Origin: Bugulina stolonifera
Taxonomy: Eukaryota; Bryozoa; Gymnolaemata; Cheilostomatida; Bugulidae
Direction of reading: 5' to 3'
NCBI GenBank assembly: GCA_935421135.1
Contig: OW285196.1
Coordinates: forward strand, 6,707,501 to 6,771,500
DNA length: 64,000 nucleotides
Shown: positions 48,885 to 60,006 of the stretch, piece after piece
How the letters are laid out: every line of letters starts with the position of its first letter
How positions within the stretch are numbered: the first letter of the stretch is position 1
Notes under the pieces: model-generated
Seen by the model: only the letters and a program-made list of their open reading frames with translations
Database searches by the model: none
What the model was told of the DNA's origin: nothing
Translations under genes and position numbers: made by a program

Positions 48885-50562
48885 ACTAAACCAATTTCTG
48901 TTTCAACTACATCTGTACGTGTATAATGAAGTTCAGATTCTAACTATGTGCACATTCATGTGTAAATTATTCACGTAAGCTCATATAAACATCATTTCTC
49001 ATCAAGTGGTAGCATGCCAATAATTATTTATAAATTTAAAAAACACTAACTAAATCATTATATTAAAATTTTGAAAGTTTATTGGTTGATTGATTATATT
49101 ATAAATAATAATTAATCATCTAAAATCATAATTATTTTTGATCGGCTGTATTTTGACATGTATTTTAATTAGCTTTTAGATTTATTGAGTTAGTCAGTTT
49201 TGAATTATCACGCCATTTTTCTAATTTATAACAATAGATTCTTTGGTACAAAGTTGTGGTTGCGCTATGTTATATATGGAATATACAGGTAAAGATTGGT
49301 AGGCAAGAAATACCAAGATAAAATTTAACAGTATAAATTGTGTATCAAACTAAACAAACCATAATGAACGCTTTTTCCCTAAAGCATTTTCCGCAGTTGA
49401 CTGCAAAAACCGAATCTGGTCTGACTGAGAGTCGTATTCTCTTTGAATTTCCAAAATTGTTATTGTCATTATGGTCACAGTGCATGGGCAAAAATAAACT
49501 ATTGATCCTAATTAGAAGTTGTCCTCTCTCAATTTAAGTTGGGAGAGGACAACTTATAATTATGATCAATAGCTTATTAGTGCCCATTTCACAGTGGACA
49601 TAACCTTTAATTAGAGATTATCTAAAGATAGCCTAAATGTGCTAGAAGAGACGAAGTTGTAGGCTCTGTTTAGGCCAGTAGAAGCCCGATATTTTTAGAA
49701 GGTGTCATTATTATTACTTAGTCTCAGATACAATGAATGTGGTATAATACACTTTGTCTATTGGACGATGAAGGTAAAATACTGGAACTGCTTCTGGCTT
49801 ATACTGCTAGATCAACAACCATCCAAGTCAGGCAATATTGTTTACTATATGAGTTTATTTGTTCGACCACCAGCTCACAAGAATCAGAGTATTAAGAAAA
49901 AGCATCAAGCTATTGGTTGTTCACTGAATAGCATAATTATACTGTATAATCTTTGATTATTTTAAATGAGATCTACAAATCATTATTTTAAGATTTTCAT
50001 ATGGATAGCCCAGATCATCTTGGAGCTCAATGGAAGCATAAACTACTATCGTAATATCGTGAAATCCCTAGCAATGACCAACCATTCAGCATGTCTACCT
50101 ATTCATATTGCAACATTCTCATCAGACTAGTGTGCGATTTGCATTGCAACGAAATATCATGGTCTACAAACAACTTTGGCATAGCTATCAGGAGTTGTGC
50201 TCCCATAGATGACACAAACAGACAACTCCTACAAGTTGATCAGTTGACACATATACATGTATTATGATGTCTTGAAAAGCTATGACACTCTTTGTTGCAT
50301 CCTTTCTCCTTATGATCCAACCTAATCAGACTCCCCTGAAGTAGAAAAGGTAGTTCACAGAATATTACATGAGGCTCAATCAAATAAAGCATGAACACAA
50401 CAGTGCAATATGTACAGATGTTATATCACACAGCGCCATAATAATATTTGATTATCGTGCAATTTTTACATGTATTAGAACGTTTAATGTACATGTAAGA
50501 TAATGCTTTTACTCTATACTATGCAATACAAATATTAAATATCTTAAACTTTATATATAATT
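48885..50562. other. Gene-free stretch with one palindromic repeat
   Basis: No gene is supported. AT-rich host DNA. The inverted repeat at 49.47-49.61 kb is listed separately. A TATA-like ctttatatataatt run directly precedes the octamer array at 50563. Confidence 0.5.
49470..49610. repeat. Head-to-head inverted repeat of the GTTGTCCTCTC family
   Basis: The centre is gaagttgtcctctctcaa, a few bases, then ttgggagaggacaactt. Symmetry extends outward about 60 bp per side (ctattgatcctaatta on the left; taattatgatcaatag on the right, inverted). The arms match the ends of the MITE at 14.9-15.4 kb, but with the motif at the centre rather than at the tips. This could be two abutting copies, or a minimal palindromic element. 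Confidence 0.75.
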
Positions 50563-50788
50563 ATGGTCATGTGGTCATGTGGTCATGTGGTCATGTGGTC
50601 ATGTGGTCATGTGGTCATGTGGTCATGTGGTCATGTGGTCATGTGGTCATGTGGTCATGTGGTCATGTGGTCATGTGGTCATGTGGTCATGTGGTCATGT
50701 GGTCATGTGGTCATGTGGTCCTGTGGTCATGTGGTCATGTGGTCATGTGGTCATGTGGTCATGTGATCATGTGATCATGTGGTGACTA
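50563..50788. repeat. Octanucleotide array (ATGTGGTC)n
   Basis: About 27 tandem copies of atgtggtc with a single ctgtggtc variant and atgtgatc variants at the right end. Since 8 is not a multiple of 3, each frame reads the same 8-residue peptide period; this is not coding. Confidence 0.97.
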
Positions 50789-51020
50789 GGAAAATGATTT
50801 TTATGTAGAAAGTCTTTGTTACAACAAATAGACTGTATTAGAGTACTAGGATTTGGTAAACCATCAAATTGTACTAAACTCAGACAAAAATGGCTTAATC
50901 CAGCATTTTTGAAATATTACAGATACTTATCATAAAATTTCCAACAGTTTGATAAGTAGAGATACTGACAATCTACTGCAAGACAGACGCTGGACGTTTT
51001 CAACATCAAATGCTGTCGTT

Positions 51021-52802
51021 ATGGATAGCTTGAACTATTTAAGCGAAGTAACACACATAACCATACGATGTCACCGATACAACAATAGTGAGGACATAGC
51101 TCTATCGCTGATAGCCAATACAGGCTCCGTAACGCTATGCTGTCAGGGAGATAACTCCAATGACCTCGTTGTCAGAGATCATAAGCGTACTCGTAGACGG
51201 AGATTCTGTATACAAAACTATATTCAAGATGATAAGCCTGATAATCCCCTGGGGGTGTACATAAATGTGTTCAGAAATGTCGGCATCGTGCTTAGAGACA
51301 ATATCAGCATTTGTAGTGAGGGGTTTAAACCCGTACCTGATCGTATGTTTGTGTCGACACCAGATACTTTGGTATGTGTGCATCGTTGGCATCCTGTCGA
51401 ATATGCAACGCTGCGGTTTCACCAGGTAGATTCTAAAGTTACGGTAGATTTTCATGTACCAGTTTTCCCTGAATTGAAAGCACTAATTTTAGCTAGAGCA
51501 ATACAGTATGCCCTTGATAACTGTGAGGCGAGGCTGTATATCGATACAGTTCTTGAAAGTGAAGAAACAAATGAAAGGGTTTGGGATGTAAATCCAACCA
51601 AAGCAGCTCAGAGAATTCTGACTATGAGAGATGTAACAATACGAAGTATTTGCTACGATAGAAGTAGAAACCGGAATGAGTCCCTATTGGCGATGACCAA
51701 TCAAATGCGGGGGCATATAAACATAGTCATGCTAACATTTGCTTACAAATACTTGAATGAGAGGATATGTGCATATGATCGTAATGGACAGCCTGTTATG
51801 TTTGCCCAAGTAACTAACTCTCCTCTAACTATATCTGTATATCGCATGCCAACCGGATATCAAATTGGAACAATTAGCCAACAAGAGAGAACATTTAATT
51901 TTAGAATTAATGCTCTTCCTCCAGATAGCCCATATAGAAACCTAACGGCAAACTTTGATGAAAATGAATTCAACATAATTGCGGACGCAAATAACATTCC
52001 AGTCGCCAGGATACGTTATTCAGCTGAGTGCGTAAAGCCGGTCTTATATCATTTGCCTGAAACAGTCAAAAGGGTAATACTGATGTTTTCAGTTGCTCTC
52101 GGCTGTACAGCTTATTCCATTAGCAGGTATGCGCCAAATATGGCCTCGCCAATTTCAACTCACATTCAGTATGCTGGTCTACACTCGTATAGATTACCTA
52201 ACTATGACCATGTAAGATCAAATCAGCTTATCGCTCATTTCTCAAGTGAGTGCCTAGAAGAATTAAGAATTCGAGCAGCAGAGAGAGAGTTAACGCACGG
52301 TAACATAGCATATTACCATATAATTTCCTGTGACAAGAGAAGATCACTTCAATACGTTGTTAAATGTAATTTAAGTCGAGATAATTATCCAGTTACAATG
52401 GAAGTAGAGAATTGTCAGCGACAAACTATGTTCACAACTACACACGGCAACGCAGCAGCTCAATGTGTCTTTACAGTACAAGACATTGAAGGAAAACCAA
52501 TCGGTGCAAGCACTAATTGCAGTATAATGGATGCCAACCATAGGCTAATTCATAAACTTGAAATGTATTCGACCCCAGATTCCCAGAGGTACAGAGACCA
52601 CTATCATGATGAAAGTGGTTGTAAAGATGTCGGGAGGATGGAGATATTCAATAGTTCTGGAGAAACCAATGTTTATCTTGCAAAGGACCTCAGCTGGGCA
52701 TCTAAAGTTTTACTAATATCATTTGCGATGCAAGAAATATTCCGACAGAATATGCATATGCGATTACCAATTCCTCTTATGATAAGACGCCAAACAACGT
52801 AA
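51021..52802 (+). CDS. Intron-free protein with three Tubby/scramblase-like units (paralogue 1)
   Basis: 593 aa from ATG 51021; the longer open frame starts only at TTG. Three degenerate repeats are visible, each ending in a hydrophobic helix after beta strands: ELKALILARAIQYAL, TVKRVILMFSVALG and ASKVLLISFAMQEIF. Preceding strands contain FNIIADANNIPVARI and VFTVQDIEGKPIGAS, typical of Tubby-C-terminal-like / phospholipid-scramblase / LURP barrels, where the last helix fills the barrel. This fold assignment is inference from pattern. Paralogue of the gene at 54.3 kb; even the leader is related (acgctgg..gtttt about 35 nt before both ATGs). A RDHYHDESGC segment is shared. No signal peptide. 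Confidence 0.82.
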   Translation: MDSLNYLSEVTHITIRCHRYNNSEDIALSLIANTGSVTLCCQGDNSNDLVVRDHKRTRRRRFCIQNYIQDDKPDNPLGVYINVFRNVGIVLRDNISICSEGFKPVPDRMFVSTPDTLVCVHRWHPVEYATLRFHQVDSKVTVDFHVPVFPELKALILARAIQYALDNCEARLYIDTVLESEETNERVWDVNPTKAAQRILTMRDVTIRSICYDRSRNRNESLLAMTNQMRGHINIVMLTFAYKYLNERICAYDRNGQPVMFAQVTNSPLTISVYRMPTGYQIGTISQQERTFNFRINALPPDSPYRNLTANFDENEFNIIADANNIPVARIRYSAECVKPVLYHLPETVKRVILMFSVALGCTAYSISRYAPNMASPISTHIQYAGLHSYRLPNYDHVRSNQLIAHFSSECLEELRIRAAERELTHGNIAYYHIISCDKRRSLQYVVKCNLSRDNYPVTMEVENCQRQTMFTTTHGNAAAQCVFTVQDIEGKPIGASTNCSIMDANHRLIHKLEMYSTPDSQRYRDHYHDESGCKDVGRMEIFNSSGETNVYLAKDLSWASKVLLISFAMQEIFRQNMHMRLPIPLMIRRQTT

Positions 52803-53404
52803 AAATAGAAACTCAACATTAACAATATTGTCTTCATGGTGACTTTAATGCTTACTACGATAGTGTACTTTTTTCCAAAACAGAAAGATGTGAGAGGGAA
52901 AGCATGTAAAAAATAATGAATATAGTACAGTTTATAATAATATATTATTATAACATTTAGTATGACAAGTGAATGTAATTTCTTTAGTACTGCGTGTAAA
53001 TGTATGTAATTTTGCAGTATATTATTGCTGTATAATATTGTAGTACATGTATATTTTTTAGTATTATGTACAGTACTAACTGCATCTGAGAAAAATCTAA
53101 CTTTAATCGAAAGAAAGAAATAATGCTTCGCTTTGGCATCAGTATTACATGTAAAATGTAGTACTGGAGTGAAAGTGGTAAGTGTATAATACTGCACATA
53201 TACATGCGTTTGCTATCTTTCTTGTTCACCTATAATATTAGGATTACATTGCTTTGCCTATTTACATTGTACAATGTGCATGTACGTGTACAATATATAT
53301 TTACTAACCAACGAGGCAATGGAATTGCTATTTCAATTATAATTTCATCAATTAATATGTATCCGCCTGTTACCAAATGCAGTGTATGACCAGCACTGGA
53401 ACCC

Positions 53405-53826
53405 AGCAGTCTAACCTCTCCTCACTCGCAGGAAGTGGTTCTATCTCTTCACTAGCAGGAGGTGGTTCTATCTCCTCACTAGCAGGAGGTGGTTCTATCT
53501 CCTCACTAGCAGGAAGTGGTTCTATCTCCTCACTAGCAGGAGGTGGTTCTATCTCCTCACTAGCAGAAAGTGGTTCTATCTCCTCACTAACAGGAAGTGG
53601 TTTCATCTCCTCACTAGCAGGAAGTGGTTCTATCTCCCCACTAGCAGGAGGTGGTTCTATCTCCTCACTAGCAGGAGGTGGTTTTATCTCCTCGCTAGCA
53701 GGAGTTGGTTCTATTTCCTCACTAGCAGGAGGTAGTTCTATCTCTTCGCTAACAAGAGGTGGTTCTATCTCCTCACTAGCAGAAAGTGGTTCTACCTCCT
53801 CACTAGCAGGAAGTGGTTTTATCTAG
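53405..53826. repeat. 27-bp minisatellite
   Basis: About 15 units around ggttctatctcctcactagc, with aagt/aggt and c/t variants. Because the unit is 27 bp, frames stay open on both strands: a Gly/Ser-rich GSISSLAGG-type repeat on plus, a PASEEIEPP-type repeat on minus. A plus-strand frame with ATG (53377) spans the array, but flanking sequence gives no support for a gene. Confidence 0.93.
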
Positions 53827-54299
53827 CTAAAGGAGCCACTCTCACACCACCAGGTTGTGCACTGACTCAGAGGACTTCGACAGTACATTCCCATTCGGGC
53901 TCCAGAAATCTCTCCTGGTCACCCCGCTACCTCATTGTGCGCTTAAAGTGAGCTGACCAAACCAAATCACTTTCTTTAGCCTTAGCCTACTCTTGCTTGG
54001 TCAGCCAGTTCTGGCTCTCTCCTGTAATTTGACCTGTATTCTGTATGTCTACGTCTCAGCTACCAAGTCGGACACATCAGGATCACAGTCATCTTGTACA
54101 GCAAGCTAATGGAATGCACATCACGAGAACCAACAGAGTTAGAAGTAACAAAACTATTTCAGCAATGTAATAGTATTTTTAATAACAGAATTTGAAGAAT
54201 AGTAAAAATAGTTTTTAACATATTAAATGAATTTTTAAGGGAAGCTTTGCAGTAAAAAGAACTAAAACGCTGGTCGTTTTAATCCAAACTGGTGTGAAC
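53827..54299. other. Spacer with moderately GC-rich unique sequence
   Basis: About 53,830-54,100 is GC-richer than typical here and unrecognised; about 54,100-54,299 is the AT-rich upstream region of paralogue 2. No open frame of note. It ends with the leader sequence shared with paralogue 1. Confidence 0.5.
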
Positions 54300-56093
54300 A
54301 TGGACTCAGTTCCAGAGTTTTCGTTTCTCGATGGCATAAAGAAAATAGTGATAACGCCTCACAGGGACAGAGACCATGTTGTTTTGTCTCTTATGACAGA
54401 CACTGGCTTAGTAATGTTATGCTATGACGATCAATGTGGCAGTCTTTTAGTAAAGAAAAACAGCTATGATGACAGCTTAATCTTTGGATTTTTCAACTCT
54501 GCTAGCGAATGTAATGGATATTATGAACAGCAAGTTTTTACGTTGGATGAGGAAGAATCAGCTGTGTTTGTAAGCCATACTCGTGAAAACTTTGTCTATG
54601 TCAATGGGAGAGATAAGTATGTATGCACTTTCTGGAAAATGGCTGGTACGACAGACCATTCACTGGTAGAATACACAGATGTATTAAACATAATCTTATA
54701 TGCTAGTGTAAAGATGCGGTATTCTAATTCTAAAGTAACTGTAGAATTTGAAGAGGAGGCTTTTGCTGAACTCAAAGCTATAATTCTGGCATCCGCAATA
54801 GATTATGCATTTCGTTCTGTAACTCACTATTTCTCCATATATAATTTACCCACACCTTGTGACAGGCCAGGAAAGGCAAATGACGAAATCTTACCAATGT
54901 ACGACTACGAACCTTTTTCCAGTATGAAATCTGTAATCCTTCGAGCCATGGCTGGAAGTCCTGTAGATCTAACTAGATCTCTAGTACTTATGGAGAATGA
55001 TGAAAACATGTATCCAACCATTATGACATTTTGTGTTAACTATGCCATTTATGGTAGAGAAATAGATAGTGAAGTATACGCCTACAATACAGAGGGCATA
55101 CCTCTATACTGCGCAAAATATGGGAGCTCTAGGAATAGAAATCCTAGGCTTCAAATATATCGTCATCCAACAAGATTTAATCTCGGATCATGTGCTGAAG
55201 AAAACGATCCCTTATATTTCAATATAAGTGTTGATGCTCTCGGTGCGTCTGATGTAAACAAATCACTGCAAGCAGTTCATCTACCATCATCGACAATTGA
55301 AATAAGAAGAGCCGATCAAACGGTTGTGTGTTCTATGACACGGTCACAAGATAACCTCAAAATCAATTTTCTTATGAATGTTTGCGAAGAGGTAAAAGTA
55401 GTAATCCTGATGGTGGCACTAAAGCTTACCTGGCAAAGGATGAGAATTCTTAACTTTCAGTCTAACAGATTTTCTGCTTTATTTAAGCCATACACTCCAT
55501 ACGAGGGCTTAAAGAACCTTGCATATCAAGGAACAAAGCCCATCAGAAAAAAATATGCAAAATGTGACCGTAACCTTTATTTACGTGCTTTTCAACGAGA
55601 ATTGAATGCATTTTACTATGAAATACTCAGTACAGAGTCACGTCAACTAAAACATATAGTGAAATGTCATCTCAACAATGCGAAAGAATTAACTCATGCA
55701 GACGTTATGAGCCCGTCTTACAAGCATATGTTTACCTTGACATGTGATCCCCTGCATAAATGTCAATTTCGGGTTTTGACCTCGGATGGAAAACTAATTG
55801 GTACGTCTCACAGCAATATAATTTCAGACTCCAATGGAAAGCGAGTTCATTCACTTGACCAACAGGAACTAGATAGGCCTGACACATGGAGATATGTAGA
55901 ACATGTTCATCATCAAAGTGGGTTATGTGATGCACAGAATAGAGTAGTACCAGACATCTTTACGTCAAATGTGAGCATCAATCTTTCTAACACCCAACCT
56001 TGGATGCACAACGTTATGTTTATTGCTTTTGGTATACACAGAACATTTATGCATAAATATCACACTAGAGTGCCAATACCTTCCTTTGAATGA
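54300..56093 (+). CDS. Intron-free protein with three Tubby/scramblase-like units (paralogue 2)
   Basis: 597 aa from ATG 54300; a GTG two codons earlier is ignored. It aligns over its whole length with the protein at 51.0-52.8 kb: shared MDS start, SLMTDTGLVMLC versus SLIANTGSVTLC, FAELKAIILASAIDYAF, EEVKVVILMVALKLTW and KLIGTSHSNIISDSNGK. The three-unit layout is conserved although identity is modest, so the tandem duplication is old. A His-rich YVEHVHHQSGLC site corresponds to RDHYHDESGC in paralogue 1. No signal peptide or obvious membrane anchor; lipid or membrane binding would follow only if the fold guess is right. A poly(A) signal lies 157 bp downstream. Confidence 0.82.
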   Translation: MDSVPEFSFLDGIKKIVITPHRDRDHVVLSLMTDTGLVMLCYDDQCGSLLVKKNSYDDSLIFGFFNSASECNGYYEQQVFTLDEEESAVFVSHTRENFVYVNGRDKYVCTFWKMAGTTDHSLVEYTDVLNIILYASVKMRYSNSKVTVEFEEEAFAELKAIILASAIDYAFRSVTHYFSIYNLPTPCDRPGKANDEILPMYDYEPFSSMKSVILRAMAGSPVDLTRSLVLMENDENMYPTIMTFCVNYAIYGREIDSEVYAYNTEGIPLYCAKYGSSRNRNPRLQIYRHPTRFNLGSCAEENDPLYFNISVDALGASDVNKSLQAVHLPSSTIEIRRADQTVVCSMTRSQDNLKINFLMNVCEEVKVVILMVALKLTWQRMRILNFQSNRFSALFKPYTPYEGLKNLAYQGTKPIRKKYAKCDRNLYLRAFQRELNAFYYEILSTESRQLKHIVKCHLNNAKELTHADVMSPSYKHMFTLTCDPLHKCQFRVLTSDGKLIGTSHSNIISDSNGKRVHSLDQQELDRPDTWRYVEHVHHQSGLCDAQNRVVPDIFTSNVSINLSNTQPWMHNVMFIAFGIHRTFMHKYHTRVPIPSFE

Positions 56094-56249
56094 TGAGCAC
56101 CTACGTTGGATATCAATTCTACTGACTGTCACCTGCTGCAGAGAATCAGATTTAGCGAAAACCACTGTTTTCCTGTAGACCAGCCAGAATTAAACATGAT
56201 TAGCATGGTGAGTGACCATTGTTATAATTGTGAATGTAATTTATTTTTA

Positions 56250-56255
56250 AATAAA
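56250..56255 (+). terminator. Polyadenylation signal of paralogue 2
   Basis: AATAAA in ttttaaataaatgg, 157 bp past the stop codon, is the first canonical signal downstream. Confidence 0.55.
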
Positions 56256-58930
56256 TGGACTAATTTAAAAATGAGGTAGATCGTAGCCGTGTGAGTATTT
56301 TAACTTGATCTACATTGTACGTTCAAGATGCAAATATCATACATGTAGAATGTACTAATAATATTAGTGAAATTAATTTTTCAATAATACCTATGCAGTA
56401 CAATAAAAATACTCAATATTATTTGAGCTGCAAAAAAATATTTCACTGAATTATGACCACTCAATGTAAGCAAAGTTACCACATAGAGTAACTTCTCATG
56501 TCAAGTGATTGAATGCTCAAGTACTAATCACCAGTGAAGTTTTATTTTCTCAGGAAGCCAAGCTAAAAAACTGATCAATATATCTACATGTACAGCTGTG
56601 TACCAGGCTATGCTGTTGCGTTTTGCAAAGCCTCAGGTTCTAACATCTGCCTGAGATGGGCTATTTCCACTAACCTGGGAATACATGTAAATCCTTAATG
56701 GCAGACAAACATAACAGAGAGACAAATGCAATATTTCCGAAGGTTTTAAAGTAGAAGCTCTTGGATTCAGCAATAATATTTGGAGTTTAGAGTCACCTTC
56801 TCTCAATGACTGTTTGATAACAATCAAACTTCTGTCTTTCTCATCTGGTGTGTTAAAAGGCTGCAAAGTGACTAAGCTAGACAGCTACCAAACAGCACAT
56901 ATTTGGGTATATATTTAATCAACAAGTGTCACTTTTGTGTTACATGGTGGCACAATTCCCAGCATTGCCCTAGACAAGTAGCAGAGAGGGGACAACTCAT
57001 AGTATTTATGTAAAACAAGAAATATTTACATGCAAAGCATCTTTTATCACTGCTGTGGTATAACTTATACTTCTGTGCATTACAGTCAGCAACTATTTCC
57101 CAATGAATGCATGATTAGTATTCATGTATTCTATATTTGGATTTATATGCCTTTATATAATAGATAACAATCTAGGGTAATATACATTGTACAATGTACA
57201 TAGTAGTAAGCGAATACAATGACAATATTTTCCGTGATAGTTTCGCTATGACACCAATCTAAACAATAAGATTGTAATACTATCATACACTGTCATATAT
57301 TGCTAGTATACATACATTAAGCTAAAAGTAATGAAAGCTACATGTACATACTTATCGTTGCAATATTAAGCCATCCATGCTGAATACTGGTTACTTGTAG
57401 TTCAATGGTATATGCCAAGCTGATTTGAGGGAATCTACGTACATGTAGCTTAAACTCGGCCTTGTTTTGTTGAAGTGCATATACATGTATATTATTCTTG
57501 GCTTCTGTAAATACTTCAAGATTTGGATTCCATCAAAGAATTGCTTATATTGACCAACAACCATGCTTGTCACCAGCTTTCTATAAATTATTGCTATGCG
57601 TGCACCATGCACATTGTATTTGCACACACAGTGAACATTTCAGTGGAAAGAAACATGCTATGTCTGTAATATACAACATCGGCTTGTGCACTCCCATATT
57701 GCATGTATATGAATAATACTGTTGTACTACACTGCACACTGTACTACACTGTCACATACTGCTTATGTATAACATTGTCTAGTCTTGTAATGTCTGCCAT
57801 CTCCATGGTAACAACTTGTGTTTCTTTAGTATTACATATAATTGAGGTATTCAAAGTAGAGCTACTTCCAGTTCCTATGTTAGACATCAATGAAGAGGAT
57901 GAACTGAACATGTAAACAAACCACATGACGAATAATTAATATGGAAGTTGCCAGTCCTGTTGCTACATTATTTGAGCCAGTCTTCAAAGTAATGGAGCAC
58001 ATTTCCATATTTATTTCATCAATATGTACATGTAATTTATATTATTATCTGACATAATCATTGTGGGAGTACATTGTTAATTAATTGTATCACAACAGAT
58101 AGTAGGGTTCAGCTAGATGGTACATGGTACCCTCTGTTTAGCCACTAGTGAGACTCGAACCCAGTCCTACTGAGTAACTCGTCTCTGATCCAACAGCTAA
58201 CTTACTGTGCCACCAAGTATTATACAACTCTGTATTGCATAACTTACGGATATAATAACACTTGGCCTCTACGAGAAATTATGATAGTTATAGAGTGTTG
58301 GAAACTACATATTGTATTCTTGACAAGGAGTTATCAGAATTACAATAGCAAAATTAAAATTGCAAATAACACATTTGATCCTAGTGTAAGACATTCTTGG
58401 CACAGCAGTATCAACCCGATATCTAGCAGCAGATAGCTCATAGCTCGAGTCAGATTTCGAATATTCGATATAGTACGAGCTACTTGTCACTCACTGTGTT
58501 TCTTCATTGTGCCATTCCTTATTTTGTTCACCATTTCATGGCTTTATGAAACATCAATCTATGAATAGGTAGATATTACAGGGAGAGTTTGGGAATTCTA
58601 TGATAGGCAAATTCATATGCGTCACAACCAATTATTAAGCGTGATCTTATGACCTCAAAGCCAATGAATGTTTCCCAATGGCCAGGTGTATATATTACTG
58701 TTGTGTAATAGAATATCAAGTAACCTACCTAACTTTAGGTTAGATTTGCATTCTAACCTAATAATAAATCAACTTCCTGCCGGCAATCATTGTAGGAAGA
58801 TAGTAATAGGTTTCAGTACTCACATGGAAACCTTGTGGAAATTGGGGCTCATCAACGTCTAAGCCCCTGGAAGACATTATGATTATACAATTATGTATTT
58901 ATATAACAGATCAATGTATATGTTTAACTG
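56256..58930. other. Gene-free stretch
   Basis: Short frames only; no supported gene. One GAGGGGACAACTC motif is at 56989, ACATTGTACAATGTACA words are around 57185, and a tRNA-like fragment at 58.14-58.22 kb is listed separately. Confidence 0.5.
58141..58220 (-). repeat. tRNA-like SINE fragment
   Basis: On the minus strand ggtggcacagtaagttagct resembles an A box and gggttcgagtctc is a good B box, about 40 nt apart. The would-be acceptor stem does not pair, so this is a tRNA-derived repeat and not a tRNA gene. Confidence 0.55.
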
Positions 58931-58933
58931 ATT

Positions 58934-58975
58934 TGGTATAAAAGCCCGAGTGGACCTCCATACCGTATCAGTCAG
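58934..58975 (+). promoter_or_regulatory. TATA box and initiator of gene C
   Basis: TGGTATAAAAG (58934-58944) and TACCGTATCAGTCAG (58961-58975) with the initiator TCAGTC; start predicted at 58970, 33 nt from the TATA T, exactly as in gene A. The non-coding exon runs to 59027 (GAG/GTAAGA donor). Confidence 0.85.
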
Positions 58976-59191
58976 CTTTCTATTATTCCATCAGCACATA
59001 CAGCGATAATTTCATCAAACTTGTGAGGTAAGATACAAATATAATTAAAATATAGGCATCATTGTAATTTTTTGGCCTGATTGCATGTTATACTTTGAAT
59101 TTACCATACTGTTACTAAATTTATGAACAAGATAATGAACAACGCTTAAAATGACATTATTACTAACATGTGACTAAATTCATTTTGTAGA

Positions 59192-60006
59192 ATGGCATGT
59201 AAATTAGTGAAAGTAGCATGTTTGCTGTTCCTTGGAGTTGCCTTAGCTTCTGCAGCTTACCGTAGTCAACAAGCTTGGGGGTCCATGCATAGGGCCACTA
59301 CTGCAACAATGTCTTATGCTCGCAGAGCTCATGCTACTCAAAGGGCAATGCCAGGTCACACCATCAGTAAGTCAAATAATTACTACAGATGATAAAAATT
59401 GTATTTACTTTCGGATTTCTAACCTAATAACTCTTTATGGAGTTGTCCTCTCTGAAAAGAAAAAAAATAGAGTTGCCATGCGTGATATGCGATATGATAA
59501 TACATACAAAATATCTAGCTGCCCATGTAGATTGTCTGCCCGATTCAACAATAATTCAAGTATAGAAGGTTTCTTTAATCACAAGTCTACCACATTCAAA
59601 TTTAATTACCGACTTATTGGTTCCCATGCTATTCTCTAAGTTCACTATTGTCGTTTACCGTACATGTATATTTTGCATGCAGATCAGTATATTTGAAGTT
59701 TTAGCATTACATTTCTATATCTCTGTTAAATATTCTGTTGCAGTTGATGACTGCACATGTTTTGAGAAGGGTAACTACTACTCCCCCGTAGTACAAAACA
59801 ACTGTGGCAGCTTCACTCAGTCTACACAGGGCTTGCCTGCTGAAACCCACATTGTCAAGTGTCCCTATGGCCTTATGTTTGACGTGAAGACATGTGTTTG
59901 CAGTAGATCTTATGACACTGCAGCAAGGTGCACTAAGTGTCAGCAATCACTCCACCAATCTGCTACACAGCAAAGACAACGTGGCAATATGAGATACTCG
60001 TACTAA
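59192..60006 (+). CDS. Secreted protein with one CBM14-like domain (gene C)
   Basis: Two coding exons: 59192-59366 and 59744-60006 (145 aa), GT/AG junctions, phase 1, after a non-coding exon ending at 59027. The signal peptide is MACKLVKVACLLFLGVALASA; then a Ser/Arg/Thr-rich linker of about 37 residues. One cysteine-rich domain follows, with CPYGLMFDVKTCVC, and a Gln/Arg-rich tail with CTKC. Compared with genes A and B the second domain is missing, and the exon simply continues to a stop. Same promoter and exon phases as gene A, so common descent is clear although this copy lies on the other strand about 29 kb away. Extracellular chitin or glycan binding is inferred from the family. Confidence 0.87.

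Noticed and set aside
50563..50785. MWSCGHVV-type repeat protein
   Set aside because: Translation of the ATGTGGTC octamer array in all three frames.
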